Shown here one piece after another: positions 53,710 to 63,227 of a stretch of DNA of 64,000 nucleotides. The stretch is from Gemmatimonadaceae bacterium (GTDB lineage Bacteria; Gemmatimonadota; Gemmatimonadetes; Gemmatimonadales; Gemmatimonadaceae): positions 1-64,000 of the forward strand of contig JANYHT010000050.1 of NCBI GenBank assembly GCA_025358925.1, written 5' to 3'. Made by a program: the position numbers and the translations under genes. Each line of letters starts with the position of its first letter. The first letter of the stretch is position 1. The notes under the pieces are model-generated. The model worked only from the letters and a program-made list of their open reading frames with translations. It was not told where the DNA came from and ran no database searches.

Positions 53710-55055
53710 TCGGTTTCGTGATGCCGTGGGTGCTTGGTGCGGCCGTGTTCGGCACGATTGCCGTCACTGCGTTGCATTTCCTCTCGGTGCGACGGCCGCC
53801 GGTGTTACTGCTACCAACCGCGCGATTCCTCGCGAATCGTGACGCCCGCGCAGTATCAAGGTCGACGCAGCCGAGTGATGTGCTGTTGCTACTGCTGCGC
53901 GTGCTCGCTCTGCTGTTTGCAGGTATTGCGTTTGCTGGCCCGCGATGGACGCCCGTTTCGCGACGTGTCGTCAATCTTATCGTCGCGGATCGTTCGTGGA
54001 TGCGCGACAGCAGTGCGCTCCTCACGCTGGTACACGCAGGTCACACGTCGAAATCTGGTGTCGACGGGGATAATCGCATGGTGTGGAGCGATACCGTTGC
54101 GGTAAACGGCTCCCTCAGCGGTATGCGGGCCGAACTTGCAGCGGCGTTCCCATTGGCATTGCGCGCTGCATCACAGGTGACCGCTACGCTGCGCGATGCA
54201 GACTCGGTTGCACTTAACATCGTCTTACCGCTTGGTGGCAGCGCCAGCAGCGAAGCGTGGAGGGTGTGGCGAACGGCGTGGCCGGGCGCGATTCGCGTGT
54301 ACTCGTCAGTGCCGACGGGATTGGCGTCGGCGCCAATCAATGACTCCAGCATGCGAGTCGTTGTGCAAGTGACAAGCGCCGATGCTGATGACGCGGTGAC
54401 GGCGGCATACGCATCACACGCGGTCGCTGCCGCGGGCGCAAGTTTCGCACCGGCGACGCAAACGAGGACAGTGCGCGTGCTTCGCCAAGCAATCGACACG
54501 ACGACCATCGGCAATGACGTCACGGTGCTTTGGCCCACAGACGGTGTGCCGGCACACTGGCGCGCGGTCAACGATACGGTTGGCGCGTTTGCCGCGCGTG
54601 GTATCGCGATGGTCGCACCGTTTACGCGGCGCGCGCGGATGTCGGCGGAACTGTTGCGCACGTCACGCGCGATTGCGTGGTGGAGCGATGGCGACGTTGC
54701 CGCGGTGGAGCAGATGAAGAACGGTGCTTGCGTGCGCCACGTTGGCATTGCGCTGCCTTCGTCGGGTGACGTGCTTCTCAGCGAGTCGGCGCGAGGTCTT
54801 CTTGATGCGCTTATCGCGCCGTGCGGCGTGCAACGCCGTGTGGTACCCATCGCAGAAGTGGCCGACGATCCAACACAACACGCGACGCTTGCAGTCGCTG
54901 CCGCATTGCGCATTGCTAACATAGACGAGACATCGTCACAACCAGCATGGCTCGCACCCTTGCTGTTGCTAATCGCGCTGACGCTGCTGTTCGTGGAATG
55001 GGCGGTGCGCGATCGCCGCCGAGCTCTGGGTACGCCGACCCCAGAGTCCGCATGA
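53706..55055 (+). CDS. BatA-like membrane protein
   Basis: A 449-residue protein starting at GTG 53706. Two N-terminal spans bracket a BatA-type domain: MPWVLGAAVFGTIAVTALHFLSVRRPP and LLLLLRVLALLFAGIAFAGP (abbreviated), typical of the aerotolerance BatA/BatB N-terminus. The middle part is a beta/alpha domain without a MIDAS motif (VADRSWMRDSS in its place), so it is a degenerate vWA. A C-terminal span (LAPLLLLIALTLLFVEWAV) ends the protein. Role: membrane partner of the MoxR-DUF58 unit. Confidence 0.82.
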   Translation: MIGFVMPWVLGAAVFGTIAVTALHFLSVRRPPVLLLPTARFLANRDARAVSRSTQPSDVLLLLLRVLALLFAGIAFAGPRWTPVSRRVVNLIVADRSWMRDSSALLTLVHAGHTSKSGVDGDNRMVWSDTVAVNGSLSGMRAELAAAFPLALRAASQVTATLRDADSVALNIVLPLGGSASSEAWRVWRTAWPGAIRVYSSVPTGLASAPINDSSMRVVVQVTSADADDAVTAAYASHAVAAAGASFAPATQTRTVRVLRQAIDTTTIGNDVTVLWPTDGVPAHWRAVNDTVGAFAARGIAMVAPFTRRARMSAELLRTSRAIAWWSDGDVAAVEQMKNGACVRHVGIALPSSGDVLLSESARGLLDALIAPCGVQRRVVPIAEVADDPTQHATLAVAAALRIANIDETSSQPAWLAPLLLLIALTLLFVEWAVRDRRRALGTPTPESA

Positions 55056-57169
55056 CGGCGAGCGTCGTGTCAGTGCTTGCATCAGTTGCGTCGGTGCGAC
55101 GTTCCCTCACGGCCCTCGTGTGGATGCGCGCCGCACTCGTCGCGCTCGGCGCAGCGGGCGCAGCGTGGCTCATCGTGCGATTGGTGTCGCCGTCGGCGCG
55201 AACGTCGGCGGTGTACCTCGTGCTGATGGTGCTGGGCGTGACACTCGCTCTCGTTGCCTTGCAATGGCGTCGTCGCGGACGAATTGATGCAGTGCGCGCT
55301 GCTTTGTGGATGGAAGAGCAAATGCCGTCAGACTTTGCGTTAGTGACGTTGGTTGAGCGCGCGGTTTCGGTTGGTGAGTCAGAAGCAATGCATACCCTTG
55401 ACTCACCAACGAATCTCCGTCTCGCGGCCGCATATAACGGGACGACGTCTCACGCCGATGCCGCAACTGTCCAAGCGCGTCGTGCGTTACACGGCGCCGC
55501 GTTGCATCAGCTACGTGGGCCCGCGCTGTTTACAGTTGGCATTGTTGCAGTTTTGGCTTTCCTACGAGATGAACGGCCGTCGGCATTTCGGAATGCCGAT
55601 TCTGATGCGCTCGTTACCACGACGCGCGCCACGTCGAAAAATAGTGCACCGATTGGTGCCTGGCGTGTGCGCATCGTCCCGCCGAATTATGCGGGATTAC
55701 GTATGATCGACGGTGGCGATGCTGAGTCCGTTCGCGCACTCGCAGGTAGCCGCCTGGAACTTGTTGGTAGCGGAGAGGTGCCGCTGTCAAGCAGCGCGCG
55801 CATCCTCACGGACTTGAGCACAACCGCAACGCACATCGCTGCGCTTGCAACCGCGAGCGGTTGGCAAATGACGGTTGCTACGGTCGCATCGCCGACAGAA
55901 TTGCGCGTGTCGCGCGGATCGGTGACGCGATTGCTATTGATTGACGGATACGCGGATTCGATACCGCGCGTTGACCTGAAGCTTCCCGCCCGCGACAGTG
56001 TGCTACGTCGTGCGACCGGTGCGCTGCCGCTTGAAGCGACACTGCATGATGACCTCGGCCTCGCGAGCGCGGCTTTTGAATTGATCATGAGTAGTGGCGA
56101 AGGGGAGCGCTTCACCGCTCGCACGGTGCGTGTCGGCGCGCGCACCTATACGCGTAGCCGCGATGCGAATATTCGCGACGCGGTGCTTCGCGTCGTGCTC
56201 AACCTGGATTCGCTGCTGCTTGGACCTGGCGATATCATCCACCTGCGCGCGGTTGCGCGCGACGCACACCCAGCGGCGTCGCGCGAGATGGGAACGAGTG
56301 AGACGCGATCGTTTCGTATCGCTCGCGTGGCAGAGTACGATTCGATCGACGTGGAGCCTGCGCCTCCGCCTGAAGTGGATAAATCGTTGATGAGTCAGCG
56401 TATGTTGCTCTTGCTCACGGAGAAACTTGACGCGCGTGGTCTTCGTTTGGCTCGACCTGTGTTGCTGGATGAATCGCGCAAGCTGGCTCGGGATCAAGTG
56501 CGATTGCGCCTTGCGGTCGGCGACGTTGTGTTTCAACGACTTGGAGGCGCGTCCTCCGCCGCGCATGCGGAAGGCGCTGCTGATAATTCTGGACCACCAG
56601 TCGGCAAAGCAGATTTGTTGGCCGAAGAAGAAGGTGATGATTCTCCGGTAGTGGCGATCAACAAACCACTCCTCGAGGCATACAACGCGATGTGGGATGC
56701 GGGCCGTGCGTTAGAGCAGGGCGATACAAAAGGCGCGATTCCGCACATGAAGATTGCGCTTGCCGCGATCGAGCGATCGCGTGCGGCCTCGAGACTCTAT
56801 TTACGCGGGAAGTCGCCCACTGTAATCGTGGATCTTGCGAAGGTGCGACTGGCGGGTCGTGACACCGGTATCACGAACGCACGCATTGCACGCGGTAGAC
56901 TGTCGGTGAAGTCGGCCCAGCGTGAAACACGCCTGCTTGCGGCGGCGGTGCTTGCCGTGCGCAACGCCTCCGATGCACGTGACTCGATCGCCGTGCTACG
57001 ATTGGAGTCCGTGTCCGATGCGCCGGATTTTGCGCGCTCGCTCGACGCGATGCTGGCCGAGCTCCGTCGTGGTGGCGACGTAACGGCGCGGTTCGTTCAG
57101 GCGCGGCGAGTGCTCGGTGGAATCGTGCGTGAGAATGGCGGTGCGTGGTCGCGCGCGAGTTCTCCGTGA
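55052..57169 (+). CDS. DUF4175-like membrane protein
   Basis: A 705-residue protein from ATG 55052, overlapping the previous stop (ATGA). Two N-terminal spans (about 25-45 and 52-72) and a third at about 165-180 are followed by a long soluble part: a region with IVPPNYAGL, a domain LEATLHDDLGLASAAFEL (abbreviated), then EYDSIDVEPAPPPEVDKSLMSQRM and helices to the end. This layout matches the DUF4175-type proteins found beside MoxR-DUF58-BatA-DUF4159 genes in several phyla. Function is unknown; the DDLGL part suggests a sandwich domain facing the periplasm. Confidence 0.75.
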   Translation: MTASVVSVLASVASVRRSLTALVWMRAALVALGAAGAAWLIVRLVSPSARTSAVYLVLMVLGVTLALVALQWRRRGRIDAVRAALWMEEQMPSDFALVTLVERAVSVGESEAMHTLDSPTNLRLAAAYNGTTSHADAATVQARRALHGAALHQLRGPALFTVGIVAVLAFLRDERPSAFRNADSDALVTTTRATSKNSAPIGAWRVRIVPPNYAGLRMIDGGDAESVRALAGSRLELVGSGEVPLSSSARILTDLSTTATHIAALATASGWQMTVATVASPTELRVSRGSVTRLLLIDGYADSIPRVDLKLPARDSVLRRATGALPLEATLHDDLGLASAAFELIMSSGEGERFTARTVRVGARTYTRSRDANIRDAVLRVVLNLDSLLLGPGDIIHLRAVARDAHPAASREMGTSETRSFRIARVAEYDSIDVEPAPPPEVDKSLMSQRMLLLLTEKLDARGLRLARPVLLDESRKLARDQVRLRLAVGDVVFQRLGGASSAAHAEGAADNSGPPVGKADLLAEEEGDDSPVVAINKPLLEAYNAMWDAGRALEQGDTKGAIPHMKIALAAIERSRAASRLYLRGKSPTVIVDLAKVRLAGRDTGITNARIARGRLSVKSAQRETRLLAAAVLAVRNASDARDSIAVLRLESVSDAPDFARSLDAMLAELRRGGDVTARFVQARRVLGGIVRENGGAWSRASSP

Positions 57170-57789
57170 GGTGGACGTCGGAAGCATTCGTTTTTGCGAC
57201 GGCGCAATACGACTCGGGCGATTGGGATTCCGCACCACTCGTTCCGGCGAACGTGATTGATGCCATCGCGCGCTACACGAGTTTGCCGGTGCGACCGCAG
57301 GGCGTATCGGTGCCGCTCGCATCAGAAGCCATTTTTCAATATCCTTTGGTGTATCTCACCGGGCATCTGCCTGTGCGTTTTACCACCAAGGAAGCGGAGG
57401 TTGTACATAAGTATTTGCAACGGGGTGGCCTCTTGTTCGTCGACGACCACAATCACGACGTTGACGGGGCATTCAACAAAACGATTCGGGAAGAGATTCG
57501 GCGCGTTGCCGGACCGCTCGTTGCACTATCCAACACGCACGAGCTCTACAAGGCGTTCTTTCACTTCGAAAATGGGCCACCCACCACATCGCACGAAATG
57601 AACGGGTGGGGGGACAACCTTATTCACGAGCATCTCGAGGCGGTGCTGTTGGGCAAACGTATTTCCGTATTGTATAGCAACAAAGATTACAGTTCTGAGT
57701 GGAGTTACCATCCGGATAACAAGCGCTTTCTCTCAATCGACAATACAAAGTTTGCCGTGAATCTCGTCGTTTACGCACTCACGCGTTAA
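57166..57789 (+). CDS. DUF4159 protein
   Basis: A 207-residue protein starting at GTG 57166, whose TGA overlap with the previous gene (GTGA) favours it over the upstream GTG at 57145. DUF4159 signs are FVFATAQYDSGDWDSAP, the segment YLTGHLPVRFTTKEAE, and YLQRGGLLFVDDHNHD, then HELYKAFFHF and GPP. The fold is related to class I glutamine amidotransferases, but without catalytic Cys. No signal peptide. It often lies beside MoxR modules. The next gene shares one base (TAATG). Confidence 0.88.
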   Translation: MRWTSEAFVFATAQYDSGDWDSAPLVPANVIDAIARYTSLPVRPQGVSVPLASEAIFQYPLVYLTGHLPVRFTTKEAEVVHKYLQRGGLLFVDDHNHDVDGAFNKTIREEIRRVAGPLVALSNTHELYKAFFHFENGPPTTSHEMNGWGDNLIHEHLEAVLLGKRISVLYSNKDYSSEWSYHPDNKRFLSIDNTKFAVNLVVYALTR

Positions 57790-59162
57790 TGATGGAAACA
57801 CCCACCCGTCGGATAGTGGAGCTTGTGCTTCGTGTCGTGGCGTTGGCCGCGTTCGCGACAGCGGTGGGAATCTCATGGCGCGCATCTACGCGCACGTCCA
57901 GTGCGCCCGCTGTCGTGATCTCACGTGCCGCGCTCTCGGACACGACGGGTTTGACAACAATCGGCGAGCTTACACGCCAACTGGCGCGTGAGACCAATGC
58001 GACGACAACGAGTTGGCCACGCGCGTACGCTTCCATCGGAAGTATTCCCGCGCTTGCGCAGCGCCGCGCCATCTCGGTCGCCATTGCTGCGGGTGTTCCC
58101 TTCACTTGGTATGACGGCACGAATGCCAGCGGACTTGCGCTCTCAGCAGAGGCGATCCTCGATCCGAACGGCGGAGTGCTTTTGCGAAGTTCGGTGGGAT
58201 CCAGCCCGATGGTTCGGCCTGCGCGCGCGCTGGTGCTACGCGATGCTGCGGGCGTGCTTGATTCGGGAATGACTGACGCGGTTGCGCTCCGGGCGATGCG
58301 TATTGCCGGGCGTCCATTCGCGTCAAGTGGTGCATCGAAGGCGAATGTCGATCCTCCAACCCTACCTACACTGCGGCATGTGCTATTGCTGGCACGCGTC
58401 GGCTGGGAAGCGAAGTTTGTCGTCGCAGCACTAGAAGAACATGGCTGGACGATTGACGGTTCGCTGCAACTCTCGCCGAAGACGTCAGTGACGATTGGTA
58501 CGCCATCGACGCTGGACACGTCACGCTTTGCAGCGGTCGTTGTGTTGGATAGTGGGGTTACTCGTGTCGCGGCGCTGGCGCGCTTCATCAAACAGGGCGG
58601 CGGATTGGTCATCGCCGGCGACGCACTGCGCGACGAGGCGCTCACGTCGATCCTCCCCGCGAACGTAAACGGACAACGAAGCGCTGTCCCGGGTGCACTG
58701 CTTACCGACGCGCCGCGCGATGGACTCGCGCTGTGGCGCGTTACGCCGCGTGCTCGCGCCGTTGTGTTGCAGTACGACGGGTCTGGCGCGCGGCGCACGC
58801 CTGCCGTCGTTGTGCAACGGCGCGGTGCCGGACGCGTTGTGGCGAGTGGCTACCGGGATACATGGCGCTGGCGCATGGAAGGCAATGACGAGGGCATCGA
58901 CGCGCATCGTGCGTGGTGGAGTGCGTTGATCAGTGACGTCGCGTTCGCACCGCGAGCGAAACGCGACAAATTCGCGGCTGCGTGGCCCGGTGACGCTGCA
59001 CCCTACGCTGATCTTGTTGCGCGTTGGGGCACACCCGTAACAAGCCCGTTCGTTGCATCGTCCAGCGAGCATACCCGATCACGTCGCTGGCTACTCTACG
59101 TGCTCGCCGTGTGTGCGCTGCTCGGTGAATGGACGTCTCGGCGATTGCGTGGTGCACCGTAG
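57789..59162 (+). CDS. Membrane protein with GATase-I-like domain
   Basis: A 457-residue protein starting ATG 57789. One N-terminal span (about 10-30) and one at the C-terminus (SRRWLLYVLAVCALLGEW). Between them lies a domain of alternating strands and helices with VVLDSGVTRVAALARFIKQGGGLVIAGD (abbreviated), the G-G-G-L turn shared with glutamine-amidotransferase-like membrane proteins of BatA modules. No catalytic Cys. It ends the run of overlapping genes that starts at 51134. Confidence 0.7.
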   Translation: MMETPTRRIVELVLRVVALAAFATAVGISWRASTRTSSAPAVVISRAALSDTTGLTTIGELTRQLARETNATTTSWPRAYASIGSIPALAQRRAISVAIAAGVPFTWYDGTNASGLALSAEAILDPNGGVLLRSSVGSSPMVRPARALVLRDAAGVLDSGMTDAVALRAMRIAGRPFASSGASKANVDPPTLPTLRHVLLLARVGWEAKFVVAALEEHGWTIDGSLQLSPKTSVTIGTPSTLDTSRFAAVVVLDSGVTRVAALARFIKQGGGLVIAGDALRDEALTSILPANVNGQRSAVPGALLTDAPRDGLALWRVTPRARAVVLQYDGSGARRTPAVVVQRRGAGRVVASGYRDTWRWRMEGNDEGIDAHRAWWSALISDVAFAPRAKRDKFAAAWPGDAAPYADLVARWGTPVTSPFVASSSEHTRSRRWLLYVLAVCALLGEWTSRRLRGAP

Positions 59163-59197
59163 CATGTCTGTTTCTTCTCTGCTTTGACACTCGGCAT

Positions 59198-60130
59198 ATG
59201 AAACGCCAAATCGCGCTTATCTCTCACTCGGACTGTGGTCGCCACGACACGGGATGGGAACATCCCGAACACGTTGGTCGACTCCGTGCCATTCCGCGCG
59301 TGCTGCGATACGAACTCGAACTGTTCGAGACCTTGTTGCATCACGAAGGGCGACACGCAACATCATCAGATCTGGAGCTCGCGCATGACGCAGCATACGT
59401 AGAACGGGTTGCAGCACTCGTTGCTGGCGGCGGTGGCAGACTTGACCCCGATACGGTCGTTAGTGAGGGGTCGTGGGACGCAGCGATTGCGGGTGTAGGC
59501 TGCGTGCTGGACGGAGTGGACATGGCATTCGATGGTCGGGCAACGCGCAGCTTTTCCGCAGTACGCCCGCCCGGTCATCACGCGCTACATGATCGCGCCA
59601 TGGGGTTTTGCGTTTTCGGCAACGTCGCCATCGCGGCGCACTACGCGTTGACCGCGCACCCATGTGCACGAGTACTGATCGTCGATTGGGATGTGCACCA
59701 TGGCAATGGCACACAAGCGCTGGTCGAACACGATCCGCGCATTCACTTTGTCTCGATGCATCAGTGGCCGTGGTACCCCGGCACCGGGGCCGCCGCCGAC
59801 CGTGGACCGCTACAAACGGTGTGGAATGTTCCGATGGCACCGTCCCTTCCGCCGTCCGAGTACGTTGCTGCACTGCTGACAGCGGTCGATGCGGCTACGG
59901 AAAACTTTACGCCGGATCTTGTGCTCCTCAGCGCTGGCTTCGACTGTCTCGATGGCGATCCACTCGGTGCATTTACACTCACCCTCACCGAGATCCGTAT
60001 TCTGACTCTCGCTTTAGTTGAGCGGGCCGAGCGTTGGTGCGATGGTCGCCTCGTGAGTGCACTTGAAGGCGGTTACGCGCCCGACGTGGTCGCTCAGGCA
60101 GTCATCGCGCACCTTGAAGCGCTTGCGTAG
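59198..60130 (+). CDS. Histone-deacetylase-family hydrolase (AcuC/HDAC-like)
   Basis: A 310-residue zinc hydrolase from the ATG at 59198; an upstream ATG (59129) overlapping the previous gene is less likely. The motifs RPPGHHA, MGFCVFGNVAIAA and IVDWDVHHGNGTQ with zinc ligands Asp and His, and SAGFDCLDGDPLG (third ligand), are complete. The closest outline is class II HDAC-like deacetylases of bacteria, acting on acetyl-lysine or acetyl-polyamines. The substrate is not fixed. Confidence 0.93.
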   Translation: MKRQIALISHSDCGRHDTGWEHPEHVGRLRAIPRVLRYELELFETLLHHEGRHATSSDLELAHDAAYVERVAALVAGGGGRLDPDTVVSEGSWDAAIAGVGCVLDGVDMAFDGRATRSFSAVRPPGHHALHDRAMGFCVFGNVAIAAHYALTAHPCARVLIVDWDVHHGNGTQALVEHDPRIHFVSMHQWPWYPGTGAAADRGPLQTVWNVPMAPSLPPSEYVAALLTAVDAATENFTPDLVLLSAGFDCLDGDPLGAFTLTLTEIRILTLALVERAERWCDGRLVSALEGGYAPDVVAQAVIAHLEALA

Positions 60131-60138
60131 CTTGTGGA

Positions 60139-61137
60139 ATGACATCGATCGCTGCTGACGCGTTACCGCGCTTGATCTATCGCTCGCCGAACGGAGGCGA
60201 TGTGATCGACTGTCATCCACGCGATGTGCCACAATTGTTGGTCGAGGGCGGTCCGCTGTGGGTGGACATCGATTCGACCGTGCGGTCGCAGCACGCGCTA
60301 TTGGAGAAGGTGTTCAAGTTCCATCCCCTCGCGGTGGAAGACACGCTCAATCCAAATTCGCGCGTGAAGCTGGAAGAGTATGATGGATATCTGTTCATCA
60401 TCATTCGAGGAATCGCCTTCGCGCATCGCACCGACGACCCATATGACCTCGAAACGAAGGATCTATACTGTTTTCTCGGCGCACACTATCTCGTGACCGT
60501 GCATGCCGGTGACTTGCCCGGTGTCGTGCGCGTCGCGGAAATACTGCGACGTTCACCGGAACTGCTCACGCGTGGAGTCGAGCGTGCGCTCCACGCGATT
60601 CTGGACGATACGATTGACAGTTTTTTCCCAATTCTCAATCAGATCGACGAGTTCATTGACGGCCTCGAAGAGCGCGTCTTTGTGACGTTTGATGACGCGG
60701 CGCTACGCGACCTGTTTCTTGTGAAGCGGTTGGTGCTATCACTCCGTCGATACTTGCAGCCATCACGGGAGGTGCTGAACGTGCTCACGAATCGGCCGAG
60801 TATTTTGTTGACGCCAGATGTGCAGATTTATTTTCGCGATATCTACGATCACGTGTTGCGCATCAACGATTCGCTGGACATTTATCGCGAACTCCTGAGC
60901 AGCACGATGGATTCGTATCTCACGCAAGTATCAAATCGACTTGGAGCCACTACCAAGGCGTTGTCCGTGGTGGCGACGATGTCGATTCCGTTTGTCGTCG
61001 TGAGCGGTATGTGGGGCATGAACGTGTCAAAAATCCCGTTTGCCGACGCTCCGTACGGGTTCGTCATGCTGCTGGTGGTGCAGCTCGCGTTGGGTGTGGC
61101 ACTGCTTACCTTTCTGCGTTGGCGGCGGCTGCTCTGA
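60139..61137 (+). CDS. corA: CorA-family magnesium/cobalt transporter
   Basis: A 332-residue protein. A large cytoplasmic domain is followed by two C-terminal spans, with the selectivity motif GMN in SGMWGMNVSKIPF between them and the conserved charged C-terminus RWRRLL. It forms a pentameric divalent-cation channel. The start is eight bases after the deacetylase stop (GTGGA ribosome site). Confidence 0.94.
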   Translation: MTSIAADALPRLIYRSPNGGDVIDCHPRDVPQLLVEGGPLWVDIDSTVRSQHALLEKVFKFHPLAVEDTLNPNSRVKLEEYDGYLFIIIRGIAFAHRTDDPYDLETKDLYCFLGAHYLVTVHAGDLPGVVRVAEILRRSPELLTRGVERALHAILDDTIDSFFPILNQIDEFIDGLEERVFVTFDDAALRDLFLVKRLVLSLRRYLQPSREVLNVLTNRPSILLTPDVQIYFRDIYDHVLRINDSLDIYRELLSSTMDSYLTQVSNRLGATTKALSVVATMSIPFVVVSGMWGMNVSKIPFADAPYGFVMLLVVQLALGVALLTFLRWRRLL

Positions 61138-61174
61138 GCTGCTAACTCGCACTCTTCTCACAGCACACCGACAG

Positions 61175-62182
61175 ATGTTCTGCCCAGAATGCGGTACGTG
61201 GAACCGCGCGGCGGCGGCTCGTTGCACGCGCTGCGGCGTGCCGCTCCCGGAGGTTGCTGCGCCACCGCTCGATGTGCCTGATGACGAACTGCGCGCACTC
61301 CGCCAAGCAACAGGGAATCGCTACACCATCGTCAAACGCCTCGGCAGCGGCGGCATGGCGCACGTGTACCTTGCGCGGCACGCCATGCTCGCGCGCTCGT
61401 TGGTCATCAAGGTGTTACATCGCTCGTTGGCCGCCGATGCGGAAATGCGCGAGCGGTTTCGTCGAGAGGCAGAAGCGGCAGCGCGTCTGGTTCATCCGTA
61501 TGTGTGTGGCATTGTGGACATGGGAGCCGCCGACGATATCGAGTATCTTGCGATGCCGTATTACGCGGGTGGTTCGTTGGCCGATCGTCTCGGACGACAA
61601 AAAACGATCGGACCAACGGCCGCGGCGTCGATTTGTGTACAAGTCGCCTGCGCGTTGGACTACGCGCATCGTCATGGAATCGTGCATCGCGATATAAAAC
61701 CCGACAATATCTTGTTCGATGAAGACGGCAACGTGGCACTCACGGACTTTGGTATTGCGACCGCACGCTTTCATGGACGCCTCACAGTCACTGGTCGGGC
61801 CATGGGCACGCCGCACTACATGTCCCCAGAGCAGGCGATGGGGAAGCTGGTCGATGGTCGCAGCGACCTGTACGCCGTTGGTTTGCTCCTGTACGAAATG
61901 CTGCTCGGCAATCCGCCGTTTGACGGGGAAGATTCGTACGCCGTTGGCTACAAGCACGTACATGAAACGCCCGTATCGCCCGATCAAGTCGATACTCGCA
62001 TTCCGAGTACACTTAGCGCCGTCGTCCTGAAGTGCCTCGCGAAGCAGCCCGCTGATCGGTACGATCGCGGATTCGAACTTGCCGATGCCCTCGTTAGCTT
62101 CTTGTCCGGCAGCGGCAGCGGCAACGCAGCAGATTTGCGCGCCGCGCGCGCCGCACGTGCGACGGGTCTCACACCGCTTTAG
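61175..62182 (+). CDS. Cytoplasmic Ser/Thr protein kinase with N-terminal zinc ribbon
   Basis: A 335-residue kinase from the ATG at 61175; the frame is open from 61040, but that part overlaps corA and looks non-coding. Cys3, Cys6, Cys17 and Cys20 (CPECG, CTRCG) form a zinc ribbon. The kinase domain (from about residue 50) has GSGGMAHVYLAR, Lys79, HRDIKPDN with Asp173, DFG Asp191 and MSPEQ. No membrane span follows, unlike the kinase at 3218. It is probably a cytoplasmic signalling kinase; target unknown. Confidence 0.9.
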   Translation: MFCPECGTWNRAAAARCTRCGVPLPEVAAPPLDVPDDELRALRQATGNRYTIVKRLGSGGMAHVYLARHAMLARSLVIKVLHRSLAADAEMRERFRREAEAAARLVHPYVCGIVDMGAADDIEYLAMPYYAGGSLADRLGRQKTIGPTAAASICVQVACALDYAHRHGIVHRDIKPDNILFDEDGNVALTDFGIATARFHGRLTVTGRAMGTPHYMSPEQAMGKLVDGRSDLYAVGLLLYEMLLGNPPFDGEDSYAVGYKHVHETPVSPDQVDTRIPSTLSAVVLKCLAKQPADRYDRGFELADALVSFLSGSGSGNAADLRAARAARATGLTPL

Positions 62183-62193
62183 CCTTCACATCT

Positions 62194-63216
62194 ATGAAAC
62201 TCTCTGCCGAAATTCTGACGGTCCACACGACGCATCCGTTCATCATTGCGCGCGGCGGTCGCAGCGAATTTCACGTTGTGTGGGTGCGGTTGCAGGACAT
62301 TGATGGCGCGGAAGGTTGGGGTGAAGCGGCGCCAAGTCGGTTTTACGGTGAGAGCGCCGAGAGTGTCATAACGGCTATCGAACGTTTCGCGCCGTTGCTC
62401 GAGCACGCCGACGCATGGTCGATCGATGCGATCGAGCGTGAGTTGGAGAAGTCGTTGCGTTGGAACGCGGCCGCGCGATGTGCCGTGAGTTCCGCCCTGC
62501 ACGACTTAATGGCCAAGCGACTCGGCATTCCACTTTACAAAGTGTGGGGACTCGATGCCAAGGCAGCGCCACTCTCCAGCTTTACAATCGGTATTGCACC
62601 AGATGACGAAACACTGCGGTTGCGCGTGCGCGATGCGGCTGCATATCCCATTCTAAAAATCAAACTCGGGACAAAGCGCGACGCGGACATCGTCCGTATT
62701 GTTCGTGAAGAGGCACCGAACGCCACGTTGCGTGTCGATGCCAATGCCGCATGGACGCCGAAGCACGCCCTCGCCATGTTGGAGCCGCTCACGCGTTATG
62801 GCGTGGACATGCTTGAGCAACCGCTGGCACCGCATGATCTCGCCGGCTTGCGCTTCGTGCGCGAGCGCTCGCCAATCGATGTGATTGCCGACGAATCGTG
62901 TCTGATCGCCGCAGATATTCCGAAACTTGAAGGTGTGGTTGACGGCGTCAATATCAAGCTCGCCAAGTGCGGATCGTTGCGCGAAGCGCTGCGCATGATT
63001 GCCGTTGCGCGTGCGCACGGGATGCGGGTCATGTGCGGTTGCATGATTGAAACGTCACTCGGCATTGCGGCAGCCGCGCATTTTTCTCCGCTCCTCGATG
63101 ACGCGGATCTCGACGGCGCGGCCTTGCTGTCCGACGATCCATTCATTGGACCGCACATCCCCAATGGACAAATCAGAATCGGCGAGGCACCCGGCCTCGG
63201 CGTGCGCAAGCGGTAA
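62194..63216 (+). CDS. Enolase-superfamily dipeptide epimerase (L-Ala-D/L-Glu epimerase-like)
   Basis: A 340-residue enzyme. The two catalytic lysines are in KIKLG and NIKLAKCG, the metal ligands in VDANAAW (Asp), LEQPL (Glu) and IADES (Asp). The acidic end of the barrel with SDDPF is typical. This pattern is that of L-Ala-D/L-Glu (dipeptide) epimerases, which recycle peptidoglycan peptides; other muconate-cycloisomerase-group reactions cannot be excluded. ATG 62194 lies 11 bases after the kinase stop. Confidence 0.88.
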   Translation: MKLSAEILTVHTTHPFIIARGGRSEFHVVWVRLQDIDGAEGWGEAAPSRFYGESAESVITAIERFAPLLEHADAWSIDAIERELEKSLRWNAAARCAVSSALHDLMAKRLGIPLYKVWGLDAKAAPLSSFTIGIAPDDETLRLRVRDAAAYPILKIKLGTKRDADIVRIVREEAPNATLRVDANAAWTPKHALAMLEPLTRYGVDMLEQPLAPHDLAGLRFVRERSPIDVIADESCLIAADIPKLEGVVDGVNIKLAKCGSLREALRMIAVARAHGMRVMCGCMIETSLGIAAAAHFSPLLDDADLDGAALLSDDPFIGPHIPNGQIRIGEAPGLGVRKR

Positions 63217-63227
63217 TTGAGGAGCAC

